Shown here piece after piece: positions 43,615 to 53,003 of a stretch of DNA of 64,000 nucleotides. The translations under genes were made by a program, and so were the position numbers. Every line of letters begins with the position of its first letter. The first letter of the stretch is position 1. This DNA is from Yeosuana sp043876835 (lineage in GTDB: Bacteria; Bacteroidota; Bacteroidia; Flavobacteriales; Flavobacteriaceae): NCBI RefSeq assembly GCF_043876835.1, contig NZ_JBAWJZ010000001.1, positions 496,001-560,000 on the forward strand, in the 5' to 3' direction. The notes beneath the pieces were generated by a model. That model worked only from the letters and a program-made list of their open reading frames with translations, was not told the origin of the DNA and ran no database searches.

Positions 43615-44289
43615 TTAATTCATACGTTTAACTCTACCACCAAGAACCCTGCTTTCGTTAACGGTTTCTGGATTTCCATAAATAAACACATCACCACCTG
43701 CCCTAATTTTTACATCTACAATTTTTGTAGCATTTATATAAGCTTCTCCGGCTGCGTTAATTGAAACGTCGGTTTTTTCTGTTTCATTTTTTTCACCTTT
43801 AAAAATACCACCGGTAAGTAAAGAAATGTTTTGATTTTTAGATGTACCTGAAACCTCTATAATTCCTCCAGAAACAGCTTTAGCATTTAAATATGATACG
43901 TCACATATAACATCAACCTTTCCTCCTTCTTGAGTTCTTAAATCTATTTCAAACTGTTTGATAACATCTTTTGAATAAATTTTAGAGCCCTCATTAACAT
44001 CGAGAACATCTACGTTTGTGTAGTATAAAGTTACTTTGGTTTCGCTTCCATCAAAAATTTGTTCAAGGTTCATTTTTATTTTAAGCTTTCCATTTTTATT
44101 ATTAACAAGAACATCTGAGGTGTTTTTCCCAGAAATAATCACTTTATTCTCGTTTGATTTAATTAATTCAACTTCTATTAAATCATACACTTTAAGCTCT
44201 GTAAATTCTCCAATTGTTTTTTCTAAGGAATTTTGAGCAGTTAAAGTTAAAGTACAAATTAGGGCAATGAGTGTAATTAAGTTTTTCAT
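43615..44289 (-). CDS. GIN-domain (DUF2807) exported protein
   Basis: 224 residues, signal peptide MKNLITLIALICTLTLTAQN. The body is a right-handed beta-helix-like repeat of the DUF2807 'GIN' type: FTELKVYDLIEVELIKSNENKVIISG at the start, then KIKMNLEQIFDG, YLNAKAVSGGIIEVSG and AAGEAYINATKIVDVKIRAGGDVFIYGNP. The family is widespread in Bacteroidota cell envelopes; its function is not known. It stands alone between rnr and the regulator gene. Confidence 0.85.
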   Translation of the reverse strand: MKNLITLIALICTLTLTAQNSLEKTIGEFTELKVYDLIEVELIKSNENKVIISGKNTSDVLVNNKNGKLKIKMNLEQIFDGSETKVTLYYTNVDVLDVNEGSKIYSKDVIKQFEIDLRTQEGGKVDVICDVSYLNAKAVSGGIIEVSGTSKNQNISLLTGGIFKGEKNETEKTDVSINAAGEAYINATKIVDVKIRAGGDVFIYGNPETVNESRVLGGRVKRMN

Positions 44290-44320
44290 CTGTTTTATTT
44301 TGTTTTAATAGGTCAGATAT

Positions 44321-44349
44321 AACATCCTTAATTAATTTTAAAGGATGTT
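44321..44349. terminator. Hairpin between rnr and the GIN-domain gene
   Basis: AACATCCTT (44321-44329) and AAGGATGTT (44341-44349), 9-bp stem with an 11-base loop. It lies after rnr; the T-rich side points the other way, so its strand role is unsure. Confidence 0.5.
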
Positions 44350-44380
44350 TTATTGTTTTATAACGTAAAGTTATCAAAAA

Positions 44381-46570
44381 TTATTCCTCTTTTTTCCCAA
44401 TTAAATTAAAATCTAAATGCTTTTTAACCAAATCTGTGTTTTTTACTTTAACAATAACCTCATCACCAAGTTGGTACATATTTTTTGTGTTTCTTCCTAC
44501 TAAAGCATATTGTGTTTCATCAAATGCATAATGGTCATCCTTCATATCTCGTACACTAACCATACCCTCACATTTATTTGATATTATTTCTACATAAATA
44601 CCCCAATCTGTCACACCCGAAATAACCCCTAAAAAAGTTTCATCTTTATGATCTTCCATAAAACGAATCTGCATGTATTTTATAGAGTCCCTTTCTGCTT
44701 TTGTTGCCAGATTTTCCATATTACTGGAATGGTTGCATTTATCTTCATAAATATCTTCATTTACCGATTTTCCTCTATCAAGATATAATTGCAATAAACG
44801 ATGAGCCATCACATCTGGGTAACGTCGAATAGGAGATGTAAAATGACTGTAATAATCGAAAGCTAAACCGTAATGACCAATATTATGGGTAGTATATTCA
44901 GCTTTACTCATACTTCGAATCGTTAAGGTATCAACTAGATTTTGCTCTTTTTTACCTACCACACTTTGTAATAAATTATTCAATGAAGCGGTAGTGGTTT
45001 TTCTGTCTTTAAAATTTAATTTATATCCAAATTTTGAAACAATGCCTTGTAAAGCAGCTAGTTTACTTACATCGGGCTCATCATGTACACGATATATAAA
45101 TGTTTTTTTAGGTGATTTTTTACCAATAAATTCAGCTACTTTTTTATTTGCAAGCAGCATAAATTCTTCAATTAATTTATTAGCATCTTTACTGCTTTTA
45201 AAGAAAACACCAATTGGGTTTGCTTCGGCATCTAAATCGAATTTTACTTCTACCTTATCAAAAGAAATAGCACCATCTATCATACGTTTTTTTCGCATTA
45301 TTTTTGCTAATTCATCCAATTTTAAAACAGCTTCTGCAATTTCTGGTTTAGTTTGGTAAGCATTACCTGTTAAAGATACTTCTTGTGGAATGTTATTGGA
45401 ATTAGATTCAATAATAGCTTGAGCTTCTTCATAAGCAAAACGTGCATCGCTATATGTTACAGTTCTTCCAAACCATTCATTTTTTACTTCTGCTTTGTCG
45501 TTTATTTGAAAAATTGCAGAAAAAGTATATTTTTCCTCGTTAGGTCTTAAAGAACAAGCATTGTTTGATAATACTTCCGGAAGCATTGGTACAACTCTGT
45601 CTACTAAATAAACTGAGGTTGCTCGCTCATAGGCTTCATCATCTAAAACAGTTCCTTCTTTTACATAATGGGATACATCTGCTATATGAATCCCTATTTC
45701 AAAAAGACCATTTTTTAAAATTTGAAAAGATAAAGCATCATCAAAATCTTTAGCATCTTTTGGGTCAATTGTAAAAGTTAAAACATCACGCATGTCCCTG
45801 CGCTTTTCAATTTCCTCTTTAGTTATAGATGTATCTAATTTATTTGCAAATTCTTCTACTTCGTGTGGAAATTCATAAGGTAAACCATATTCTGCTAAAA
45901 TAGAATGAATTTCTGTGTTATGTTCTCCTGGTTTTCCCAATACTTTTAAAACTTTTCCATAAGGAGAATCTGCATTTTCTGGCCAATCCTCTAATTCAAC
46001 CAAAACCTTATCTCCATCTTCTGCTTTATTTATTTTATTTATAGGGATGAAAATATCTTTATACATTTTTGTATTATCAACAATAACAAATGCATATTTT
46101 TCATGTAACTGAATAACACCAACATACTCATTTTTAGCACGCTTTATTATTTGTGTAATTTCACCTTCCATGTTTCCACGTTTACGACGTTTGTAAACGT
46201 AAAATTCTACTTCATCACCATTTAAAGCTTTATTAATATTGTTTGAAGCAATAAATACATCTTCATCAAAATCATCACTAATTACATAACCAGATCCTTT
46301 CACAGAGATATCTAAAATACCTGTATGATATTCTGTTGTTATAATGGCTTTAAATTTTCCTCTTTCAACTTCTTCTATTTCTTTTTGAGCAGTTAAAGCA
46401 TGTAACTTTTTTATAATTTGATTTCTGCTACTAGCATCATTTACACCTAATTTAGCAGCAATTTGTTTATAATTAAAACTTTGATTTCTTTCTTTTTTTA
46501 AAATACTAAGAATAGTACTTGTAAGATTGGAAATACCTTTACTGGATTTCCCTTTTTTCTTTCTTGTCAT
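44381..46570 (-). CDS. rnr: Ribonuclease R (3'-5' exoribonuclease)
   Basis: 729 residues in the RNase R order: N-terminal helix-turn-helix region (about 13-75), two cold-shock domains (80-230), the RNB catalytic domain with D269, D275, D277 and D278 in TIDPKDAKDFDDALSF, and a C-terminal S1 domain (about 650-725, GVISGVTDWGIYVEI). It degrades structured RNA. The basic N-terminus MTRKKKGKSS is typical. A -7 box lies 94 bp upstream. It diverges from rpiB across the 626-bp AT-rich gap. Confidence 0.96.
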   Translation of the reverse strand: MTRKKKGKSSKGISNLTSTILSILKKERNQSFNYKQIAAKLGVNDASSRNQIIKKLHALTAQKEIEEVERGKFKAIITTEYHTGILDISVKGSGYVISDDFDEDVFIASNNINKALNGDEVEFYVYKRRKRGNMEGEITQIIKRAKNEYVGVIQLHEKYAFVIVDNTKMYKDIFIPINKINKAEDGDKVLVELEDWPENADSPYGKVLKVLGKPGEHNTEIHSILAEYGLPYEFPHEVEEFANKLDTSITKEEIEKRRDMRDVLTFTIDPKDAKDFDDALSFQILKNGLFEIGIHIADVSHYVKEGTVLDDEAYERATSVYLVDRVVPMLPEVLSNNACSLRPNEEKYTFSAIFQINDKAEVKNEWFGRTVTYSDARFAYEEAQAIIESNSNNIPQEVSLTGNAYQTKPEIAEAVLKLDELAKIMRKKRMIDGAISFDKVEVKFDLDAEANPIGVFFKSSKDANKLIEEFMLLANKKVAEFIGKKSPKKTFIYRVHDEPDVSKLAALQGIVSKFGYKLNFKDRKTTTASLNNLLQSVVGKKEQNLVDTLTIRSMSKAEYTTHNIGHYGLAFDYYSHFTSPIRRYPDVMAHRLLQLYLDRGKSVNEDIYEDKCNHSSNMENLATKAERDSIKYMQIRFMEDHKDETFLGVISGVTDWGIYVEIISNKCEGMVSVRDMKDDHYAFDETQYALVGRNTKNMYQLGDEVIVKVKNTDLVKKHLDFNLIGKKEE

Positions 46571-46664
46571 TTATTTTTTTGTAATCATATTCCTTTCCTA
46601 AGATACAGGAAATTGTGTTATTTAATAGCGTTATTTTAGGAGAAGATTTGCTATTTATTTTTTA

Positions 46665-46672
46665 CAAAGTTA
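46665..46672 (-). promoter_or_regulatory. -7 promoter box of rnr
   Basis: The minus strand reads TAACTTTG (TAnnTTTG), 94 bp before the rnr ATG. Confidence 0.45.
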
Positions 46673-46926
46673 CGTTTTAATTATTAAAGCATATTTAGGA
46701 AATGTTATATTAAGTTAAAATGATGTTATTAACCATATATATTATATCAAATATTTCTTTTTAAAATTTAAAAAAATTATGATGTTTATTATAGTGTGTT
46801 AATAAGTCTTATAACTTTTTGATAATATATTTTGATTACAATTTATTTACCTTCTATTAATAATTAATTAACAATGTAAATTATTTTAAAAGCTTCATTT
46901 TTAATGATTTTATATTTTATATAAAC

Positions 46927-46940
46927 AGTTGTTAACAACT
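46927..46940. repeat. 14-bp palindrome AGTTGTTAACAACT in the AT-rich gap
   Basis: Perfect palindrome; each arm carries TTGTTAACA, one base from a DnaA-type 9-mer. The right half (TAACAACTA) is repeated 27 bp further at 46960-46968. Confidence 0.8.
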
Positions 46941-47167
46941 AAAATTCATTATGTTTTGGTAACAACTATTTTTACTTTTAATGTTTGTATGTGTTAAAAT
47001 TTAACTCATAAAAAATATAAAAAAAATTACTTAAAAATTAGGTGAGTTAAATTTGATTTTTGTTTATAAAAATGATTGGATTTACAATATTTTAGTTATA
47101 AAAATTAACAACCAGTTATCAACAAGTAATCAATACTATTATAAACTAAAATAATAAGTCTTTTTAT

Positions 47168-47175
47168 TACCTTTA
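47168..47175 (+). promoter_or_regulatory. Likely -7 promoter box of rpiB
   Basis: TACCTTTA matches seven of eight positions of TAnnTTTG and lies 21 bp before the ATG. Confidence 0.4.
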
Positions 47176-47196
47176 CACCTTTAAAAAATATATATA

Positions 47197-47631
47197 ATGA
47201 CTATTTCAATTGGTAATGACCACGCTGGTGTAGAATATAAGTTTGCTATTTTAAATCATTTAGAGTCAAAAGGTTATAAGGTTATTAATTATGGAACAGA
47301 TACTTTAGGTAGTGTAGATTACCCAGATTTTGTACATCCAGTAGCTAATGATGTTGAAAATAAAAAAGCAGATTTCGGTATTATAGTTTGTGGTAGTGGT
47401 AATGGTGCTAATATGACTGCTAATAAACATCAAGGTATTCGTTCTGCTTTATGTTGGACCAAAGAAATTGTTACTCTTGCCAGACAACATAATAATGCCA
47501 ATATTTTAAGCATTCCTGCAAGATTTACAGCATTACAGCAAGTTATAGAAATGGTTGATACTTTTTTAGAAACAGCTTTTGAAGGTGGTCGTCACCAAGC
47601 GCGTATTGATAAAATACCTACTTCTTGTTAA
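47197..47631 (+). CDS. rpiB: Ribose-5-phosphate isomerase B
   Basis: 144 residues. It starts MTISIGNDHAGVEYKFAIL, with the DHAG motif of RpiB, then YGTDTLGSVDYPDFVHPVA and the anion-binding IIVCGSGNGANMTANKHQGIRSALC, with the catalytic Cys in VCGSGNG. The last part, RHQARIDKI, is also typical. It interconverts ribose 5-phosphate and ribulose 5-phosphate in the pentose phosphate pathway. The stop is followed directly by the next ATG, so it forms an operon with the cation exporter. Confidence 0.96.
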   Translation: MTISIGNDHAGVEYKFAILNHLESKGYKVINYGTDTLGSVDYPDFVHPVANDVENKKADFGIIVCGSGNGANMTANKHQGIRSALCWTKEIVTLARQHNNANILSIPARFTALQQVIEMVDTFLETAFEGGRHQARIDKIPTSC

Positions 47632-48549
47632 ATGAGTAATACACATTCGCACACACATAATCATTCACATGGAAAATTAAAAGGAAGGAACCTTTTTATA
47701 TCTATTTTTTTAAATATTCTTATTACAACCGCACAAGTAATAGGAGGTTTGGTTTCTGGAAGTTTATCTTTATTAAGTGATGCTCTTCATAATTTTACAG
47801 ATGTTATCTCACTTATAGTAAGTTATATAGCTACTGTTTTAGCTGGAAAATCAGCGTCATTACATAAAACTTTTGGTTATAAACGAGCAGAAATTTTAGC
47901 GGCTTTTGTAAACGCAGCTACTTTAATTATAGTAGCTGTTTTATTAATAAAAGAAGCTATAATAAGATTTCAGCATCCTCATATTATAGAATCTGGTATT
48001 GTTATTTGGTTATCATTACTTGGTATTATTGTAAATGGGCTTAGTGTATTGTTATTAAAAAGTGATTCAGAAAAAAACATGAATATGCGATCTGCATATT
48101 TACATTTATTAACAGATATGTTAGCAAGTGTTGCCGTGTTAATAGGTGGGCTACTAATGAAATTTTATGAAATATATTGGGTAGATAGTGCATTAACACT
48201 AGTTATTGCATTATATTTAGTTTGGGTAGGTTTTGATTTATTAAAAGACTCATTTCATGTGTTAATGCTTTTTGCTCCAGAAAATGTTCCTGTAAAAGAT
48301 ATTGTAAAAGAAGTACAGTTATTAGATGAAGTTAAAAACGTACATCATGTGCATGTTTGGCAATTAAATGAAGAAGAAACCCATTTTGAAGCACATATTG
48401 ATTTTCATAATGATATTAGCCTGTCTCAATTTGATGCAATTTTAGTTAAAATTGAAGAGTTACTGTATCATAAATTTCATATTAATCATGTGAATATTCA
48501 GCCTGAATTTGGAAAGTGTGGTCCAAAAGATATTATTGTACAGGATTAA
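47632..48549 (+). CDS. Cation diffusion facilitator (CzcD-like zinc/cobalt exporter)
   Basis: 305 residues: His-rich metal-binding N-terminus (NTHSHTHNHSHGK), six membrane segments, and a cytoplasmic C-terminal ferredoxin-like domain (VKNVHHVHVWQLNEEETHFEAHID). The metal site in helix 2 is SLLSDALHNFTDVISL (D and H ligands) and in helix 5 HLLTDMLASVAVLIGG. It exports Zn2+ or a similar ion against protons. It starts right after the rpiB stop. Confidence 0.95.
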   Translation: MSNTHSHTHNHSHGKLKGRNLFISIFLNILITTAQVIGGLVSGSLSLLSDALHNFTDVISLIVSYIATVLAGKSASLHKTFGYKRAEILAAFVNAATLIIVAVLLIKEAIIRFQHPHIIESGIVIWLSLLGIIVNGLSVLLLKSDSEKNMNMRSAYLHLLTDMLASVAVLIGGLLMKFYEIYWVDSALTLVIALYLVWVGFDLLKDSFHVLMLFAPENVPVKDIVKEVQLLDEVKNVHHVHVWQLNEEETHFEAHIDFHNDISLSQFDAILVKIEELLYHKFHINHVNIQPEFGKCGPKDIIVQD

Positions 48550-48579
48550 TACATAAGTATATTTTTTATACAAAAAGGC

Positions 48580-49023
48580 ATGTTAGAAATTCAAATCAAA
48601 TCATTTCCTGAATTAACTACTCAAGAATTATATGATGTTTTACAACTTAGAAGTGAGGTTTTTGTAGTAGAACAGAATTGTGTATATCAGGATATTGATG
48701 GGAAAGACCAAAAAGCACTACATGTTTTAGGTATTAAAAATAACCAACTTGTAGCTTATACACGACTTTTTAAACCAGGTGATTATTTAGAATATGCGTG
48801 TATAGGTAGAGTAGTGGTTGTAAAAAACCAACGCCAATATAAATATGGTTATGATATTATGAACGCTTCAATTGAAGCTATAAAAAATTATTTTAATCAA
48901 ACTATAATTAAAATTTCAGCTCAAGCCTATTTAAAAGGTTTCTATAATAATTTAGGGTTTAAAGAAGTAGGAGATGAGTATCTTGAAGATGATATTCCGC
49001 ATATTGCAATGATTAAAAAATAA
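48580..49023 (+). CDS. ElaA-type GNAT N-acetyltransferase
   Basis: 147 residues. LRSEVFVVEQ followed by YQDIDGKDQKALH is the ElaA signature. The acetyl-CoA pyrophosphate loop is VVVKNQRQYKYGYDIM, somewhat altered from the usual Q/R-x-x-G-x-G/A. The end, GFYNNLGFKEVGDEYLEDDIPHIAM, is typical of the family. The acceptor is not known. It is 30 bp after the cation exporter and so probably the third gene of that operon. Confidence 0.9.
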   Translation: MLEIQIKSFPELTTQELYDVLQLRSEVFVVEQNCVYQDIDGKDQKALHVLGIKNNQLVAYTRLFKPGDYLEYACIGRVVVVKNQRQYKYGYDIMNASIEAIKNYFNQTIIKISAQAYLKGFYNNLGFKEVGDEYLEDDIPHIAMIKK

Positions 49024-49028
49024 TACTT

Positions 49029-50432
49029 TTATCTTTTTAAGGTAAAGTGACCTTTTAAAACGTCTCCACTGTTAAAAGTGATAATATACCAATAATCATT
49101 GGTTTCCAAAAGTTTTCCATTAAATGTTCCGTTCCAGCCAACGTTTGAAGGTAGAGATTTTAGTAATTTACCATAATGATCAAAAATATTTACCTTCTTA
49201 ATATTATTTGTAAAATCTCTAACTAACCACAAATCATGGTTACCGTCATTATTAGGGGTAAAGTATTTAGGAATGTAATATTCATCCGTTGTTATTAACA
49301 CATTGAAACTACTTTCGTTACTACTGCAAACCGTAGAATTGTAAATATATATAGTTTGTGATGTATTTATAACATCTCCTGCAAACAAAGTATTTCCAGT
49401 TCCGCCAGAACCTGTATAATATGAGCCGTAAGTGAGTGTTGGAAGTGTATAACTAACCCCAATAAAATCATTTAAAGAATCAACGTTTACAAACACATTA
49501 CAATCATTAGGTGAGTTTACATAATTAGTAAATGAATAAGGTTGCCAGTTTGAATGATTTGAAGAGGCATTATCAACAACGACGCAACTTAAATTGATAT
49601 TGTTTGAAAAATCAAAAGCATTTATACTATTATTATTTCCGTTTTTGATATTCAAGCTACATAAATTATTATTAGAACAATCAATATCTGTTAACTGATT
49701 ATTTTGAGTTAAATCTAAATCTGTTAAGTTGTTATAACTAACATCTATAAAATCTAAAAGTTTGTTATTATAGGTATTTATAGTATTGATTTGATTCAGG
49801 CTACAATCAAAATGAATAAGACCAATATTATTACTAATATCTAAATCTGTTAAGTTGTTAGAACTAAGATTTATATAGTCTAGGTTACTATTTTTTAATA
49901 AGTTAATATTATTAACTTGGTTATTTTCAAGGCTTAATACATTTAAAGATATGTTATTTGAAACATCAAGATTGGCTAATTGGTTGTTACCGCAAACCAG
50001 TGAAATCAACTTTGAATTTTTACTAATATCTAAAACATTTAGTTGATTATTTGCACACCAAAAAATCTGTAAATTAATTAAGGACGATATGTCTAAAGTA
50101 GAAACGAAATTATTACTGCAAAACAACTGAATTAAGTTTATGTTTTTAGAAACATCTAAAGTATTTAAAAGGTTGTTTTCGCAACCCAATATTGTTAAAC
50201 CTAAAAAGTCTTCAATTCCTGTTAGGTCTGCAATGTTTTTTGCATTCAAATTTAAACTTGAAATGTTGCTGATATTTGTTGTTGGAACCAAATCGTCTAA
50301 AGGACCAAAATCGAAACCCAAATCAATTAAAGTTTGTTCAAAATTATCGTCAGGCACAAATGTGTTTTGAGATAAGCCACAAACGCTTAGTATTAGGAAA
50401 GAATACACACATACTACGTTTTTTATTCTCAA
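49029..50432 (-). CDS. Leucine-rich-repeat protein with a T9SS type B sorting domain
   Basis: 467 residues. Signal peptide (VVCVYSFLILSVCGLSQ), then about ten 21-residue leucine-rich repeats (pattern L..L.C.NN.L..LD.S, about 50-265), a linker, and a C-terminal domain of about 85 residues: YIPKYFTPNNDGNHDLW, NIFDHYGKLLKSL, then the WNGTFNG segment and LKGHFTLKR. That is the type B sorting (gliding-motility-associated) domain of type IX secretion. The protein is secreted or surface-bound. Start is TTG 50432: a stop lies six codons upstream and no ATG is available. Confidence 0.88.
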   Translation of the reverse strand: MRIKNVVCVYSFLILSVCGLSQNTFVPDDNFEQTLIDLGFDFGPLDDLVPTTNISNISSLNLNAKNIADLTGIEDFLGLTILGCENNLLNTLDVSKNINLIQLFCSNNFVSTLDISSLINLQIFWCANNQLNVLDISKNSKLISLVCGNNQLANLDVSNNISLNVLSLENNQVNNINLLKNSNLDYINLSSNNLTDLDISNNIGLIHFDCSLNQINTINTYNNKLLDFIDVSYNNLTDLDLTQNNQLTDIDCSNNNLCSLNIKNGNNNSINAFDFSNNINLSCVVVDNASSNHSNWQPYSFTNYVNSPNDCNVFVNVDSLNDFIGVSYTLPTLTYGSYYTGSGGTGNTLFAGDVINTSQTIYIYNSTVCSSNESSFNVLITTDEYYIPKYFTPNNDGNHDLWLVRDFTNNIKKVNIFDHYGKLLKSLPSNVGWNGTFNGKLLETNDYWYIITFNSGDVLKGHFTLKR

Positions 50433-50450
50433 ACTAAAAGGATTATGTTA

Positions 50451-51296
50451 TTAGGGTTCCTTTACATAGGTAATTAAAATTTCAACACGTCTGTCGTCTT
50501 TAGGATCACCACCTAAAGGAAATAAACGTCTTAAACCTACATATTTCATGCGTTTTGGGTTTACACCTTTTTTAACAAAATAATCGTAAACAAACTTAGC
50601 TCTTGCTACAGACAGGTTTCTTTTTTTTGTTTTTCTATCAACAGCATCCCTGCTAAACTGAGTACAACAAACATGGCCTTGAATAGTGAAATAAATATCT
50701 GTTCTTTCAACCAAAGATTTAGCAATATCTTCTAATGTTTTTTTAGACTCGGGCATAATAACACTGTAACCTGTTTTAAATAAAATGTTTTCAAAAACAA
50801 TTTTATCACCAATCTTTAGCTTTCCTTTAATTTGTTCAGTAACATTTTTTTTAGGTTCAGTTGTTACAACTTGTTGTTCTTCAACCTTTTTTTCAGGTTT
50901 AGGTTTAACAATTATTTCAACTTTTCGATTTAAACCTCTAATTTTTAAAACATCAGTTTCGTCAACAATTTTTAGTAAAATTTCACCCTTACCATCAACA
51001 TTGGTAATTAAGGATTCGCTTATTTCGTTATTAGCAAAAATAGCTTTAATCGCATTGGCTCGATCTTGAGAAAGTTTTAGATTGTATTCTGAAGCACCTA
51101 TATCATCGCAAAAACCATAAATGGAGATAGATTCAATATCCATATCCGATAGTTTTGAAATGAATAATAATAAACGGTTTTCTTCAGTAATAACAACGTC
51201 ATATTTATCTGTTTCAAAATAAACCTCATGAGTTAGTTCATTTTGAGCATAGACACATTGAATGGCCAATATGACACATAAAAATAGTTTATTCAT
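50451..51296 (-). CDS. OmpA-family protein with two OmpA-like domains
   Basis: 281 residues from ATG 51296 (MNKLFLCVILAIQCVYA, signal peptide). The first OmpA-like domain is at about 22-125 (SISIYGFCDDIGASEYNLKL, LSQDRANAIKAIF), then a Pro/Lys-rich linker (KPKPEKKVEEQQ) and a second OmpA domain at about 160-280 (GHVCCTQFSRDAVDR, NLSVARAKFVYDYF, DDRRVEILI). Such domains bind peptidoglycan and link it to the outer membrane. The frame extends to a TTG at 51356 but this would precede the signal peptide. Confidence 0.9.
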   Translation of the reverse strand: MNKLFLCVILAIQCVYAQNELTHEVYFETDKYDVVITEENRLLLFISKLSDMDIESISIYGFCDDIGASEYNLKLSQDRANAIKAIFANNEISESLITNVDGKGEILLKIVDETDVLKIRGLNRKVEIIVKPKPEKKVEEQQVVTTEPKKNVTEQIKGKLKIGDKIVFENILFKTGYSVIMPESKKTLEDIAKSLVERTDIYFTIQGHVCCTQFSRDAVDRKTKKRNLSVARAKFVYDYFVKKGVNPKRMKYVGLRRLFPLGGDPKDDRRVEILITYVKEP

Positions 51297-51357
51297 TACT
51301 CGAGGCGCATAATAATTTATAAATATACTATTTTTAATTATTTGTTTAACGCTCAAA

Positions 51358-52992
51358 CTACCTTAAATACTCTAGATAAGCTGTTGGGCTTGCAAGAATT
51401 TCTGAAGCTTTCTTTATTTCAGGATCATGGAGTTTTAAATAGTCATACAATCCTTCTCTGTAAACATAACGCTTAACAATGTCTTCCGTTAAGAGTTTTG
51501 TTATATAATCTTTATTGGCATCTAAAGCAGAGATTTTTGCTTTATTTAAACTGGAAATCAGCGTGTTGTAATCTGTTTTAATAGCAGAATCCAAATCTTC
51601 TTTTTTAGCTTCATCAATAGCTTTTTTAAGTGCTTTTTCGGTGTTGGTTTCAAAAGAAAATGAATTTGTTTTTAAAAATGTTTTAAAACTTTCAAAATCA
51701 GAATCGGTTAACTTAAAATCATTTACATTTTCAACTTTGTTTTTGTAGTAATAATTGGTTGAGAAGTCAAATATTAAGTTGTCATTTTCAATTGCATTTG
51801 TTAAAGCAGTGTTTTTTGAACCACTCATAACTTCATCTGGAAAAATACCTCCACCATCAAATACTTTTCTTCCGTTTTTGGTTTTGTATTCATTGTAATT
51901 TTCCTGTTTTACACGAATAGCTTCCCCTTTTTCGTTTCTGTGCCAATAATCTAATGCCTGAATACATCTTCCAGATGGTGTGTAATATCTTGAAATAGTT
52001 ATTTTTAATTGTGTGCCATAAGTTAATAGTTTAGGGCGTTGCACTAATCCTTTTCCAAAACTTCTAGAACCAACTATAACTGCACGATCTAAATCTTGTA
52101 ATGAACCAGAGACTATTTCACTTGCAGAAGCGCTATTTCCGTCGATAAGAATCACCAAAGGAATTTCGGTATCAATCGGGTCTTTTTGTGTGTAATAAGT
52201 GCGATTGTATTTTTTTACTTTTGATTTGGTTGTAACTACCAATTGGCCTTTAGGCACAAACATATTTACAATATCTATAGCTTCATTTACTAATCCGCCT
52301 GGGTTTCCTCTTAAATCTAAAACCAAACGTTTAGCACCTTGTGCTTTCAAATCTCTGATGGCATAACTTGTTTGGGAAGCAGCTTTCTCGCTAAACTGAC
52401 TTAAAACAATGTAACCCGTTTTGTCATTAATCATTGAAAAATGAGGAACCGCATTAATTTCCACTTCAGCACGATTTATAGTAGCTGTTTTAGTGCTTCC
52501 TTGTCTTTTATAAGTAACTTCAACAGGGGTTCCTGGAGCTCCTTTTAACAATTCACCAGCATCATCTTTATAATTAGCAACAATTGTATTTCCTACTTTA
52601 ATAATTTCGTCACCAGCTTTTAACCCAGCTTTATCTGCCGGATAGTCTTTATAAGGCTCAACAATTACCAATTTATCTTTAAGGGTTCTTACTTTGGCTC
52701 CAATACCTATATAGTCTCCCGTGTTATTTATTCTAGCAGCTTCTACATCCTGCTCATTCATAAAGTTGGTGTAAGGATCTAAATCTTTAAGCATGCTCTT
52801 AATGGCGGTATCCATTAAGTCTCCGGGATTCGTATCATCTACATAATTCATGTTCACCTCCTTAAACAAGGTGGTGAAAATTTCTATTTGTTTCGCAATT
52901 TCAAAAAAGTCATTTTGAAAGGCAGTTCCAGCTATAAAAATAATCAGCGCTAATACTGGAATAACCATCTTTTTTTTAAAAATCTGCTTCAT
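51358..52992 (-). CDS. S41-family C-terminal processing peptidase (CtpA-like)
   Basis: 544 residues: an N-terminal membrane segment (about 9-25), helical linker, PDZ domain (about 92-165, YIGIGAKV and GLKAGDEIIKVGN), and S41 catalytic domain with the Ser in DGNSASASEI (about 287-291) and Lys314 in SFGKGLVQ. It cleaves proteins near their C-termini in the periplasm. The C-terminal ~120 residues are a family-specific helical end. It starts 11 bp after rnpA, so it is co-transcribed with it. Confidence 0.93.
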   Translation of the reverse strand: MKQIFKKKMVIPVLALIIFIAGTAFQNDFFEIAKQIEIFTTLFKEVNMNYVDDTNPGDLMDTAIKSMLKDLDPYTNFMNEQDVEAARINNTGDYIGIGAKVRTLKDKLVIVEPYKDYPADKAGLKAGDEIIKVGNTIVANYKDDAGELLKGAPGTPVEVTYKRQGSTKTATINRAEVEINAVPHFSMINDKTGYIVLSQFSEKAASQTSYAIRDLKAQGAKRLVLDLRGNPGGLVNEAIDIVNMFVPKGQLVVTTKSKVKKYNRTYYTQKDPIDTEIPLVILIDGNSASASEIVSGSLQDLDRAVIVGSRSFGKGLVQRPKLLTYGTQLKITISRYYTPSGRCIQALDYWHRNEKGEAIRVKQENYNEYKTKNGRKVFDGGGIFPDEVMSGSKNTALTNAIENDNLIFDFSTNYYYKNKVENVNDFKLTDSDFESFKTFLKTNSFSFETNTEKALKKAIDEAKKEDLDSAIKTDYNTLISSLNKAKISALDANKDYITKLLTEDIVKRYVYREGLYDYLKLHDPEIKKASEILASPTAYLEYLR

Positions 52993-53003
52993 TTTAATGG
53001 GGT

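Larger units (their letters stand above)
46571..47196. other. Candidate replication origin: AT-rich gap between rnr and rpiB
   Basis: 626 bp with no gene, extremely AT-rich, between divergent genes. It holds DnaA-box-like 9-mers: TTATCAACA (47116-47124), TGTTAATAA = TTATTAACA on the minus strand (46797-46805), TTATTAACC (46726-46734) and TTGTTAACA within the palindrome AGTTGTTAACAACT (46927-46940). TAACAACTA occurs twice (46933, 46960), and AAATTTAACTCA (46997-47008) recurs inverted at 47043-47054. Outer parts hold the rnr and rpiB promoters. The origin call is an inference. Confidence 0.45.

Noticed and set aside
44192..44377. Minus-strand frame of 61 codons after rnr
   Set aside because: It overlaps the start of the GIN-domain gene in another frame and a hairpin; no protein similarity.
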